Source: a virus. From it: a DNA stretch of 35,829 bases. Below are positions 13,473 through 20,882 of this stretch, one piece after another. Below the pieces are notes generated by a model. It saw only the letters and a list, made by a program, of their open reading frames with translations. It ran no database searches and was not told the origin of the DNA. The stretch is from IMG/VR virus record IMGVR_UViG_3300009620_000018, positions 1 through 35,829 of that record. The stretch is one strand, 5' to 3'. Positions within the stretch are counted from its first letter, which is position 1; the number at the start of each line of letters is the position of its first letter. A program made the position numbers and the translations under genes.

Positions 13473-14735
13473 ATGTGCGAAATACAATTCGTAATAGGCA
13501 AAGACCTAAACAAATACACAATTGACGAATTCCTAAACTTGCTACATTCAGGAAGTTACGGAAACGCAGATGCAACGGGAATATTTGGCGAAGGTGGCGT
13601 GCTCCTGAAGTGGAACACGGCATTTTACAAACTCCCGTTTGAGAGAAGCCAACAAGTTTGGAAACAACTCGCGAATTCAGAAACGCGATGGCTAATCGGA
13701 CACAACCGGCTCGCTACGCAAGGTAGCGAAACGCTGAAGAAGAACAACCACCCGTTCAGGAATGATACCTGCTCGGTGGTTCACAATGGGATTATCACGA
13801 ACGATGATATTCTCAAAGAGAAATACAAATTGAACTATCCCGAACAAACGGACAGCGCGATAATACCACACCTGATTTCGCACTATTTCACGGATGATAC
13901 GGACGAAGTGCAGGCGATTAAACTCGCGATGGAGAAAATCACAGGCAGTTATTCGATATTTGTATTTATGCACGCTTCACAAAACCTGTATTACTTGCGA
14001 AACACCGGCTCTCTATTCGAGTTTATGCGTGCGGAGCGCTCGAATGGCGAAGTGCTGATATACGGAAGCACGAAATCAACGAGTTTGAGCGGTATCGGCG
14101 CGGCCACGATGAACGGCGTGTTTGCGATGGATTCATTGCGAAGCAGAACTAAATTTACGCCTTCTTCGGGAAGGATATACCAGATAGTGGTTCCCGAAAT
14201 GAACATAAAGGAAGTAGCATCATTTACACCAAAGATTGGGAATTACACATACACGGCATATGGCCCAGCGCAAAGCGGGCAGGGCAATATTTGGGCAGAA
14301 GCGACCGACACAACGAAAATCTCGAAGCGCCAGCGCAAACGACAGGAACAAGCGCAAGTTCGTGAAGCACTAAAAGAGAGCGATGTTGATATTCAGGAAT
14401 ATTGGGATATAATTATGGACGAAATGGATTATCTTTCGGGATTGTATGCGCAGAATGATAACATAGATGCCGCATTTCAGGAAGCAGCCGTAAGTTTTCA
14501 CGATAAATCACAAACAGTAGTGGTTGAGAACATATCGGAAGTGCTGGCTGACCAATTCGACCTGTATCTACGTGCTCGCAAATGGTATCCACAAAACACG
14601 ATACTCACACCCAGCACGAAGGGAACCTGCAATTTCACGGTTCAATACAAAGAAGTGCTGACTTTCGTTGAAAATAACCACTCACTCAAGCGCGACCTCG
14701 CGAAACTCACGGAAGGTGAGAAGATTACATATTAG
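13473..14735 (+). CDS. Class II glutamine amidotransferase (Ntn hydrolase)
   Basis: 420 aa; the ATG directly follows the amidoligase stop. Cys2, exposed by removal of Met1, is the expected nucleophile. GHNRLATQG (76-84, Arg79), NHPF (92-95), HNGII (104-108) and TDSAI (126-130) match the glutamine-binding and oxyanion positions of GlmS/PurF-type domains, so it should release ammonia from glutamine. The usual synthase partners are absent: no phosphoribosyltransferase, sugar isomerase or SGGxDS PP-loop is visible in the C-terminal ~200 residues, which are helical and of unknown function. The natural acceptor of the ammonia is therefore the amidoligase beside it, or the C-terminal domain. Confidence 0.87.
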   Translation: MCEIQFVIGKDLNKYTIDEFLNLLHSGSYGNADATGIFGEGGVLLKWNTAFYKLPFERSQQVWKQLANSETRWLIGHNRLATQGSETLKKNNHPFRNDTCSVVHNGIITNDDILKEKYKLNYPEQTDSAIIPHLISHYFTDDTDEVQAIKLAMEKITGSYSIFVFMHASQNLYYLRNTGSLFEFMRAERSNGEVLIYGSTKSTSLSGIGAATMNGVFAMDSLRSRTKFTPSSGRIYQIVVPEMNIKEVASFTPKIGNYTYTAYGPAQSGQGNIWAEATDTTKISKRQRKRQEQAQVREALKESDVDIQEYWDIIMDEMDYLSGLYAQNDNIDAAFQEAAVSFHDKSQTVVVENISEVLADQFDLYLRARKWYPQNTILTPSTKGTCNFTVQYKEVLTFVENNHSLKRDLAKLTEGEKITY

Positions 14736-14743
14736 GAGAATAT

Positions 14744-15202
14744 ATGGGACATTTAACTTACGATGAATGGGTCGCTAATGGCGACGCCGGAATGTGCGAA
14801 CTGTGTGAACAGTTAATGAACGATGAGATTAAAGTTTTGGGATGCTGTATTGGCGAAGGGAGTAAAGCAAACCTTATTCCACAATGGGCATTTAGCGACG
14901 GTAAGGTTCACGCGCAGGTAAACATACGATGGAAAACCTTTGATACACGAATTAAATTGTGCGATACACGCCTCTTTACGCACAAGGATGGGGCGCCGAA
15001 GGTGCAGGGTAGGCGGCTCGCGAACGAGCCGATAGAAGTCGCGTATGAGAGCGTTCCGGATACCTGCGATGTATGCGGTGAACACCGTATTCGCGAAACG
15101 ATACACAAAGTAGCCCCGAAAGATGACTTAAATCCACTCCGCTCGGCAACGTGGATGCAAGTGAATTTTTCCTGCTACAAATGCGAAGGAATTAAAATAT
15201 GA
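14744..15202 (+). CDS. 152-aa zinc-binding protein
   Basis: It has an N-terminal CELCEQ with a later CC pair (GCC), then a beta-rich middle (FSDGKVHAQVNIRWKTFDTR), and a C-terminal CDVCGEH...CYKCEG pair of knuckles. This suggests two zinc sites around a small beta-domain. AGGAG lies 6 nt before the ATG. Coupled by ATGA overlap to the next ORF. Encoded between the glutaminase and the second amidoligase, so it may be a carrier, adaptor or substrate of that system (inference). Confidence 0.65.
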   Translation: MGHLTYDEWVANGDAGMCELCEQLMNDEIKVLGCCIGEGSKANLIPQWAFSDGKVHAQVNIRWKTFDTRIKLCDTRLFTHKDGAPKVQGRRLANEPIEVAYESVPDTCDVCGEHRIRETIHKVAPKDDLNPLRSATWMQVNFSCYKCEGIKI

Positions 15203-15333
15203 ACAACGACTATATGAAATGCGGATGTGTTACGATAAAAAACGAAATTACAATTCTCTCTCTTTGCGAAGAACACGAATGGATGCTATGTGCGGAGTGG
15301 GAACTAATTGACGAACAGGAGAACGATGATTAA
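15199..15333 (+). CDS. 44-aa cysteine/histidine micro-protein
   Basis: MNNDYMKCGCVTIK...LCEEHEWMLC: a CGC knuckle and a CxxH pair, an acidic protein probably folding around one zinc. The ATG overlaps the previous stop (ATGA). Accepted on operon geometry plus metal pattern. Confidence 0.5.
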   Translation: MNNDYMKCGCVTIKNEITILSLCEEHEWMLCAEWELIDEQENDD

Positions 15334-15356
15334 AGCAGATGAACCAGATTGCACGA

Positions 15357-15384
15357 AGAGGGGAGTCCAGTTTGTGGACTTCAC
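15357..15384 (+). promoter_or_regulatory. Hairpin before the 15411 gene
   Basis: AGTCCA and TGGACT arms around a GTTTG loop, preceded by CGAAGAGGGG, the same lead word seen in hairpin element copy 1. It sits ~30 nt before the ATG at 15411. Possibly a third, shorter member of that element family. Confidence 0.35.
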
Positions 15385-15410
15385 CGAACTCTCACAAAAA
15401 CGGAGAAACG

Positions 15411-15638
15411 ATGAACGAATGTGAAACAGAACGAAACGAAGTCGGCTTCGGCTCGCGACCTAACGAACTCGTGTTGCAGGAGCGTATGGATGGCTACGGC
15501 GGTCGCGAAAGTATTACCTGCGATAAGTGTGGGGACACGAAAGTTCGCGATGTGCTGGTAAATTTTGACCGGATTAGATTGCGAATGAAGCACATATACT
15601 GTCCACATTGTGTGGATGAGTGTGGATGCAACGGATAG
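15411..15638 (+). CDS. 75-aa zinc-ribbon protein
   Basis: Start at 15411 with GGAG 6-9 nt upstream. The N-terminal part is polar; the C-terminal half carries CDKCGD and CPHCVDECGC, a zinc ribbon with an extra Cys pair. The distance between knuckles (~27 residues) includes a beta-hairpin-like basic segment (FDRIRLRMKHIY). Function unknown. Confidence 0.6.
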   Translation: MNECETERNEVGFGSRPNELVLQERMDGYGGRESITCDKCGDTKVRDVLVNFDRIRLRMKHIYCPHCVDECGCNG

Positions 15639-15649
15639 GAGATACAAAT

Positions 15650-16435
15650 ATGCAAACATATATACTAACAAGCAAACTTCGCGAAAGTAGGAGTTTACCT
15701 AAAGAGAAGATTAGCGTAGCATCAGATACGCTTTCGTCCGATTTGTTGAATACCCTACTCGCGAAGGGACTCGGTAATGCGAACATTGTAAGTGGGGTTT
15801 TCGCTTTTGCAGATAGGCCCGCTATACGATACAGGAACATTTTACCAACACGAAGAAGAAGGACGCTCGCGGCAGATAGGGGCTTCGCAAATCTAATTTA
15901 CGATTGGATTATGAACGGGGTTGGAGATGCATTTGTGTGCTTCTCACGACGCAGTTCGGCATCATTTCGCGAAATACAGCCCTACAAAGTTAGCGAAGAT
16001 ACATACTTCTTTTTCGACGGGAGATATGGGACAGGAGATTTGTGGACTGCGATTCGCGATGCCCGCACTCAAAAGCAGAATATCCCGCAGGTAATTCACG
16101 ACAAATTTTGTGAAGTGGGAAGTTATAGCGCTGGCGGGCTGCACTTATTCAGGGGAACACTCGAAGAATGGTTGAACGGAGAATGTGAAGATGAATTCCC
16201 GTTTTCAAATTCGGTTCTATATGCTGCACCCGAAGATTTACGACTGCCGCGCCCTTACAGGATTTGGGTATGGAAAAATGGCGGTCAACTTTACGATGAA
16301 TACTTTAAGAGTGGTTATAATTCGGGAACTGCACGTGTATTTCTGGACCGAGTAGCACCGAGATTTCTTAACGATGTCGAAGATGAATTTGATACTTGGG
16401 AAGGCGTCGATGGGATTAGGAGATGGCGTTTATGA
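15650..16435 (+). CDS. Hypothetical 261-aa protein in the amidoligase cluster
   Basis: Start at 15650 behind GGAGAT. Mixed alpha/beta with many aromatics (TYFFFDGRYGTGDLW, PYRIWVWKNGGQLYDEY). No nucleotide-binding or metal motif seen. A patch of basic residues (PTRRRRTL, ~66-73) may bind nucleic acid. It lies between the zinc proteins and the second amidoligase and overlaps the next gene as ATGA. It could be an acceptor protein of the amide ligation, but nothing in the sequence proves it. Confidence 0.55.
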   Translation: MQTYILTSKLRESRSLPKEKISVASDTLSSDLLNTLLAKGLGNANIVSGVFAFADRPAIRYRNILPTRRRRTLAADRGFANLIYDWIMNGVGDAFVCFSRRSSASFREIQPYKVSEDTYFFFDGRYGTGDLWTAIRDARTQKQNIPQVIHDKFCEVGSYSAGGLHLFRGTLEEWLNGECEDEFPFSNSVLYAAPEDLRLPRPYRIWVWKNGGQLYDEYFKSGYNSGTARVFLDRVAPRFLNDVEDEFDTWEGVDGIRRWRL

Positions 16436-16617
16436 ACAGATACATATTTGTCCCAACCATAATCAAGGGGAAATCACGCCGCAGATATATGTGTTATGCA
16501 AATGACGACGAAGAAGCGTGGGAACTTTTGCGAAATGATATAGCGCGACACCAAAATTGGTTTCTTCAGGATGTGGACACGATTTACGGAGATGCATACG
16601 ATGCCGGAACGGAGTGA
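16432..16617 (+). CDS. Hypothetical 61-aa protein
   Basis: Start chosen at 16432, where ATG overlaps the upstream stop and GGAG lies ~9 nt before it; an ATG at 16423 is possible. A strand-rich N-terminus (RYIFVPTIIKGKSRRRYMCY) followed by an acidic helix (DDEEAWELLRNDIARHQ). Its end overlaps the second amidoligase by 17 nt, so the two are coupled. Confidence 0.5.
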   Translation: MNRYIFVPTIIKGKSRRRYMCYANDDEEAWELLRNDIARHQNWFLQDVDTIYGDAYDAGTE

Positions 16618-17797
16618 TTTATACACGGAATTTTGGGACTCAAGTAGGTGGCTTTTGGAAAATGCGTTAAATGCACAGCACTCAAATATGCGACATTCGC
16701 AGGAAGTAGCACAAAGATATTGGGATGATAACTTGAGAAATGTGGATGTTGAACTGATTTTGCGCTGCGAAGAGTGGATTGATAGCGAAGATTTTTGGGG
16801 GGATATATCTCGCGAAAGGGTGCGACCTGCCGGCGGTCAGCCCCCACGCTGGGAGTCCGAATTCAGGAAGGTGGAGAGCAGCGAGTTTGATGAAAATCCT
16901 TACAAATACTTTGTGGGCGTGGAAATGGAAGTGAACGATAGCCAAGTCAAGCGACACATTCGTGAAAGGGAACTCACTTCTGATAATAAAGAAGCGTGCT
17001 TTCCCGATACATCTAAATCGACTTGGGATTGTGTTCACGATGGTTCCCTGAACTGCGGTAGTGAATTCAGATTACGCGAAGTGTATCAGGGGGACCGGCT
17101 ATTTAAAGAAGTCAGGGACTTCTGTATGCTCCTTCAGGGGAGGGCCTATAAAATAGACGATACCTGTTCTGTTCACATACACATTGATGCGATAGATATG
17201 AATTTAAATTCCCTAAAGAACCTGATAAAACTACATCGCAGATACGAAGAATTCCTGTATGACTCCGTGTCCCCGTTGCGAATTAATGAACGATTTTGTC
17301 GGCCAACGAAGTCCACCCGTCCTTCACTCACTCGAAATCCAGCACGGAAATATTCGTTCACACCGCTGGGAAATGCGATGACTACTACCAACCTTCGCGA
17401 CTTTAAACTCGCTTATTATGACTGCGGCTCATCCCGACAGGCTCAGGCATATACGGAGCGAGAATTGCGCAAATATTACGACGGCAGGTATTGGGGGCTT
17501 AATGTCCATAGCATATTCCTGAACGGGACGGTCGAAGTGCGCCATCTTCACGGAACACTTGACCCAAATGAGATTAATTCGTGGGCATTGATAAACTTGG
17601 CGATGGTTCACAAGTCAATTACAGGCCTCACACGAAGGGAACGTCGCACATTGGAATACAATAACAAGCCCACATTACGAGAATTTATGAATCTCTTTCC
17701 GAATGATATACAAATACTATTTGAAACGGGATATGATAAAGAACGAATGTATCGCCAAATTGGTAAAAACCACAAGGAGGACTATGTGGAAATTTGA
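16601..17797 (+). CDS. Second amidoligase-2 family enzyme
   Basis: 398 aa from the ATG at 16601; in-frame ATGs at 16571 and 16592 are possible. The core shows all amidoligase-2 landmarks: GVEME (106-110), VHDGSLNCGSEFR (145-157), CSVHIHID (189-196) and, late, WGLNVHSIFLNGTVEVRHLH (298-317) leading into a helix. These correspond to the metal-, ATP- and substrate-binding strands of this GS-like ligase family. Unlike the first copy it lacks a cysteine-rich N-terminus, having a helical one instead, so the two ligases probably act on different partners or successive steps. It is last in a nearly gapless run starting at 11505. Confidence 0.85.
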   Translation: MPERSDLYTEFWDSSRWLLENALNAQHSNMRHSQEVAQRYWDDNLRNVDVELILRCEEWIDSEDFWGDISRERVRPAGGQPPRWESEFRKVESSEFDENPYKYFVGVEMEVNDSQVKRHIRERELTSDNKEACFPDTSKSTWDCVHDGSLNCGSEFRLREVYQGDRLFKEVRDFCMLLQGRAYKIDDTCSVHIHIDAIDMNLNSLKNLIKLHRRYEEFLYDSVSPLRINERFCRPTKSTRPSLTRNPARKYSFTPLGNAMTTTNLRDFKLAYYDCGSSRQAQAYTERELRKYYDGRYWGLNVHSIFLNGTVEVRHLHGTLDPNEINSWALINLAMVHKSITGLTRRERRTLEYNNKPTLREFMNLFPNDIQILFETGYDKERMYRQIGKNHKEDYVEI

Positions 17798-17799
17798 GA

Positions 17800-17830
17800 T
17801 GGATACATTTATATACCACGGAGTGCATAT
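17800..17830 (+). promoter_or_regulatory. TATA box for the 17831 operon
   Basis: CATTTATATACC (~17806-17817) lies 14-25 nt before the ATG at 17831, a spacing typical of leaderless or very short-leader archaeal transcripts. No strong ribosome-binding site separates them. Confidence 0.5.
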
Positions 17831-18334
17831 ATGAACATAACTACGAACTATTGGAAAACAGATAAATTGATACCGACAGAAATTAGAGATAAAATTCGCG
17901 ATGCGGCCATTCGTGTTTTTTCAAATCTATTTTTCTCGCCATATAATAGACCATCGGCAAGTTTTGATAGGAAGGGGCTAACACTAAAAATTCCCCGCGA
18001 CTACATACTACAATCGGATGGTTATGATTTGGATGAAGCAGATGAAGAAGAACGCGAAGAGTTGTGGACTGAAATATCTTCAGGAAAGAGCGTTAGACAA
18101 ATTATACAGGAAATTATACACGAAGATATGCAACAAATAACGAACACAGTAACAACCGAAATTATGGATGACTATATGAATTATATGGGAATATTAGATT
18201 TAGCGAATACTATTGTTCGCGAATCAAACAACGATAACCCCGTAACACGCCATACATTCCTATATGCACGCGGAAGAAACAATATGAAATACGATGACGA
18301 CATTTGGGAGAAAATACACGATGAAAACAAATAA
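17831..18334 (+). CDS. Hypothetical acidic helical protein, 167 aa
   Basis: Helical and acidic, with a run DLDEADEEEREELW (~75-88) and several amphipathic helices. The N-terminal part (KLIPTEIRDKIRDAAIRVFS) could be a dimerisation or helix-turn-helix segment. Begins a new transcript after the amidoligase cluster. No family recognised. Confidence 0.6.
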   Translation: MNITTNYWKTDKLIPTEIRDKIRDAAIRVFSNLFFSPYNRPSASFDRKGLTLKIPRDYILQSDGYDLDEADEEEREELWTEISSGKSVRQIIQEIIHEDMQQITNTVTTEIMDDYMNYMGILDLANTIVRESNNDNPVTRHTFLYARGRNNMKYDDDIWEKIHDENK

Positions 18335-18671
18335 AATATTACGAAGATTCATTAACGAGATAGATAAAGGCGAAGGAAAGGAGTATCTGGACATTCGCAC
18401 TATCTTTGATACCCGACAAAAAAATGTTTATGCGAAACTTGAGAGCACGATTACTGCACTCTTTTCAAACCAAAACATTTACGAAGGATTAAATGAAGTT
18501 ATAAACGAACACGAACTCACACAAAATGAGCAAGTATTCGTATTAATGATACTTAAAATGTATGAAGTCGCCTTCTCCACCTTTCACGATTCAGATATCG
18601 GAGAAATGCTGGAGCAGATGGCGACAATGAGCACCGCGCCACCTTTGGGCGATAGTCCGGAAGTGGCGTAA
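18321..18671 (+). CDS. Hypothetical 116-aa helical protein
   Basis: Start at 18321, overlapping the previous gene by 14 nt. Entirely helical prediction (ILRRFINEIDKGEGKEYLDI; QVFVLMILKMYEVAFSTFH) with a low-complexity Pro/Ser end. Likely partner of the 17831 product because of translational coupling. It stops directly before a strong inverted repeat. Confidence 0.55.
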   Translation: MKTNKILRRFINEIDKGEGKEYLDIRTIFDTRQKNVYAKLESTITALFSNQNIYEGLNEVINEHELTQNEQVFVLMILKMYEVAFSTFHDSDIGEMLEQMATMSTAPPLGDSPEVA

Positions 18672-18711
18672 GTATTTCACATAAACATTACAAATGGTTT
18701 ATGTGAAATAC
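18672..18711 (+). terminator. Perfect 15-bp inverted repeat after the 18321 gene
   Basis: GTATTTCACATAAAC (18672-18686) and GTTTATGTGAAATAC (18697-18711) are perfect complements around a 10-nt loop, starting right at the stop codon. There is no T-run, so it may be an RNA-processing or mRNA-end-protecting hairpin, or a symmetric protein-binding site. Confidence 0.6.
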
Positions 18712-18906
18712 ATACAACGCCCCGATGACGGGGGAGCCGAAGTATCCGATATTAAATCGCGATTTCAATTTATGAAATATTACTATAAAAAGACAGCGAT
18801 TTATAGGTGAAAAGGATTTCCCCCCGAGGGACGACCCGAAACGCGCTAAAATGCGCGTCATTTGTGAACAAACAATAAAAATAAACACAAAAAGGAGATG
18901 AAGATT
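18712..18906 (+). promoter_or_regulatory. Spacer with small hairpins, TATA-like box and strong Shine-Dalgarno
   Basis: It contains CCCC-GATGAC-GGGG (~18720-18733), whose ATGACGGGGGAGCCGA resembles 7444-7458 in the candidate RNA, and GCGC-TAAAAT-GCGC near 18853. A TATA-like AATAAAAATAAA (~18877-18888) is followed by AAGGAGATG (18892-18900). The Shine-Dalgarno supports the start at 18907. Confidence 0.45.
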
Positions 18907-19254
18907 ATGCCTTACACACGAAGAAACACTAATAAGAGCACGACTCGCAGCACCAGCCGCAGCAGCGGCAACGAGAAGCGGGATGTTAAATATGATATAC
19001 TCGCACAGGAAATCGTTGAGTGGGAACCCAATAACTTTGTTGAGGTTTCTCACAAAGCGTGGGCTGCCGCAGCATCCGCTCGCGGAGCAAAATCCGATGG
19101 AGAGTTTTACTCGATTACACGCGGATATTACGCAACCGGCACAGGCGATGTTGAGGAAGGAACCCCGATTTACACAAAGTCGATTACGATTCCGACCGAA
19201 GATGAAGTCGTGGATAATCTGCTTACGGCACTTGATAAAGTCGTGAGCGGTTAG
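18907..19254 (+). CDS. Hypothetical 115-aa protein with basic Ser/Thr/Arg tail
   Basis: The start at 18907 is preferred over 18898 because GGAG is directly against the latter. The first ~25 residues (TRRNTNKSTTRSTSRSSG) are a disordered basic tail. A helical/beta domain follows (VKYDILAQEIVEWEPNNFVE...) with an acidic C-terminal helix. It has the strongest ribosome-binding site in the region and its own promoter, suggesting abundant expression, as for a DNA-coating or virion-associated protein. That role is inference. Confidence 0.55.
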   Translation: MPYTRRNTNKSTTRSTSRSSGNEKRDVKYDILAQEIVEWEPNNFVEVSHKAWAAAASARGAKSDGEFYSITRGYYATGTGDVEEGTPIYTKSITIPTEDEVVDNLLTALDKVVSG

Positions 19255-19255
19255 A

Positions 19256-19417
19256 ATGAACACGGACTTTAGCGAACAGCCCGCAGGCATTATAGAGTCG
19301 TATGAAAATTTACGCACTATAATGCGTATGCACTCGCCAATGTCCCATTGGGAAGAGATGCGTGATGCACTCGACGAACTGGGAAAGAACATTTATGGTT
19401 CGTCCCGCAATCGTTAA
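19256..19417 (+). CDS. 53-aa small helical protein
   Basis: MNTDFSEQPAGIIESYENLR... two predicted helices with Met/His-rich turn. It begins 2 nt after the upstream stop and overlaps the following membrane ORF. No motif recognised. Confidence 0.45.
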   Translation: MNTDFSEQPAGIIESYENLRTIMRMHSPMSHWEEMRDALDELGKNIYGSSRNR

Positions 19418-19511
19418 TTCCTTACGGGACTTCCTGAATACACGGTGGGGAGTTTTAATACCTATCGCCCTGTATTGGGGAGCAGTAATGCTGTTCGCTA
19501 GTGGGTTATGA
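19395..19511 (+). CDS. 38-aa single-pass membrane micro-protein
   Basis: A short polar N-terminus (MVRPAIVNSLRDFLNTRW) then one hydrophobic helix (VLIPIALYWGAVMLFASGL) to the end. Overlaps the 53-aa ORF by 23 nt. Small one-helix proteins are common in archaeal viruses; function unknown. Confidence 0.45.
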   Translation: MVRPAIVNSLRDFLNTRWGVLIPIALYWGAVMLFASGL

Positions 19512-19526
19512 ATATACAGGAATAAA

Positions 19527-19778
19527 ATGCGTTATCACATTATGTTTTCCGACAAGTTAGTTCTGAAGGACGGCGGAGTAGTAAAATACGATGATGTCGT
19601 TCTTCACGAACCAGAACACGAATACGATATAGGAACACGTGAGAAGATGGGTTATATGAAAAACCCCACGATGGATGATGAATGTTTAGAAGATTTTATG
19701 CAGGATAAATTTGTGGTCATTTTAGAAGCAGGCGAAAGCGTGTATAAATTTGGCGAACAACAAGTGGCCGATAGATGA
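19527..19778 (+). CDS. Hypothetical acidic 83-aa protein
   Basis: Acidic, beta-rich start (YHIMFSDKLVLKDGGVVKYDD) and an acidic helix (DDECLEDFMQDKFVVILE). CAGGA precedes the ATG. Its stop overlaps the next ATG (ATGA-type). No family recognised. Confidence 0.5.
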   Translation: MRYHIMFSDKLVLKDGGVVKYDDVVLHEPEHEYDIGTREKMGYMKNPTMDDECLEDFMQDKFVVILEAGESVYKFGEQQVADR

Positions 19779-20422
19779 ATAATCCTGAACACACCCTGAA
19801 CATCATCCGCGACCCGGTTATTACCAAAAGTGGTTTTAGCGGAGTTCATATAGAAAACGGGGTGGCTTTGTTCACATTTGTGAACGAGGCTTTAGTAAAG
19901 TTCGCAACAACGGGGAGTCCAAGTGGCTCCCCAACCTTTACTTTATATACTTATGATTGCGAACGTGTATCGAATATGGCCCGCGAATACGATTTAGATT
20001 TGTCGGCGGGCTTAAATTTTTTTTGCGATGATAGATTTGTGAATGTTGTGCAAACCTTTTTTTTGAAACATTTTATTACAGATGATAATATTCACGAATT
20101 CGTGTTTCGTATTACCGCGAACCCCCTGCACAATTACCCCGGCACTTTCTTTCGCATTTCTATTGCACTACACGACGTTGATTTGGAGCGCTACGCGCAC
20201 TCGCCCGCTCAGACAGAAATGCTAATTGGAGAAATCAATGGAGAATGGGAACCAGAAGAACTCGAGTTTGCTCGCGAAATACGGGAAATGGTTCCCCTTC
20301 TGCCGAAACCGCTGGCGCGCGACCAGTTTCTCGCAACATACTGCGATAGATTTGGTAAGGATAAAAAACATCGAGCCGCATCTCTGTGGCTCCGAAAACA
20401 AGAAGTAGGTATTTATGGCTAA
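19775..20422 (+). CDS. Hypothetical 215-aa protein
   Basis: Alpha/beta protein with strands such as NGVALFTFVNEALVKFAT and TFFRISIALHDVDLERYA. The C-terminal ~40 residues (LLPKPLARDQFLATYCDRFG...AASLWLRK) look like a helix-turn-helix of the kind in wHTH proteins. Start coupled to the previous gene. It is the last gene with the TTCRYGAA-rich signature (TTCACGAATTCGTG near 20093-20106), and its stop overlaps the next gene. Function unknown. Confidence 0.55.
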   Translation: MNNPEHTLNIIRDPVITKSGFSGVHIENGVALFTFVNEALVKFATTGSPSGSPTFTLYTYDCERVSNMAREYDLDLSAGLNFFCDDRFVNVVQTFFLKHFITDDNIHEFVFRITANPLHNYPGTFFRISIALHDVDLERYAHSPAQTEMLIGEINGEWEPEELEFAREIREMVPLLPKPLARDQFLATYCDRFGKDKKHRAASLWLRKQEVGIYG

Positions 20423-20882
20423 TGTAAACATAACAGAAGATTTATCGTGGGGAACCGCGAAAGAACAAGAAGCAATGAAGGCATTCGAAACTAATGCACC
20501 TGCCGGTAAATGGCAACCATTTACGAAGATGGGAAAGTATTCACACTTCGATTTTTGTGCAATTGGAACTAGCAGAAAACACAAACTGGCATTTGCTGAA
20601 ATAAAATCACGAAGATGTAAGAAAGACACTTACCCAGATACGATAGTCCCTTCAGTAAAAATACAGAAAGGACTAGAATTACTGAATCTGCGACATAAGG
20701 TTTATGTAATTCTCAACTTTGAAGACGAAATCTGCTTCGTAGATTTGCAGGACGCGCGGATGAAGTTCGGCTTCAACGCGCGCACCGACCGGGGCGCTCT
20801 GGAATTAGGCCATTATGCATTCATCCCGCTGGACCAATTTGTGACCTTGGGGGAAAAGAAAAATGACATCAAAGAAAATTAA
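20415..20882 (+). CDS. PD-(D/E)XK-type nuclease candidate
   Basis: 155 aa. Residues ~44-66 show FDFCAIG, a basic turn, then LAFAEIKSR: an Asp on one strand and E-x-K on the next, the metal-binding core of PD-(D/E)XK nucleases. A later helix and strand pair (YVILNFEDEICFVDL) complete the fold. Family members include Hjc-like resolvases, restriction-type enzymes and phage exonucleases; its place at the head of the replication operon favours DNA repair or recombination. The following gene overlaps it by 20 nt. Confidence 0.65.
   Translation: MANVNITEDLSWGTAKEQEAMKAFETNAPAGKWQPFTKMGKYSHFDFCAIGTSRKHKLAFAEIKSRRCKKDTYPDTIVPSVKIQKGLELLNLRHKVYVILNFEDEICFVDLQDARMKFGFNARTDRGALELGHYAFIPLDQFVTLGEKKNDIKEN

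Noticed and set aside
13473-14735. GAT-QueC or asparagine-synthetase type enzyme
   Set aside because: The glutaminase domain fits, but no PP-loop SGGxDS or QueC-like part is visible in the C-terminal half.
15326-15424. 32-aa plus-strand ORF
   Set aside because: Overlaps both neighbours and covers a hairpin; no motif. More likely a leader or spacer than a gene.
18688-19392. 234-aa minus-strand frame
   Set aside because: It runs through an intergenic spacer with a hairpin and a plus-strand gene with a strong Shine-Dalgarno; composition is that of a shadow.
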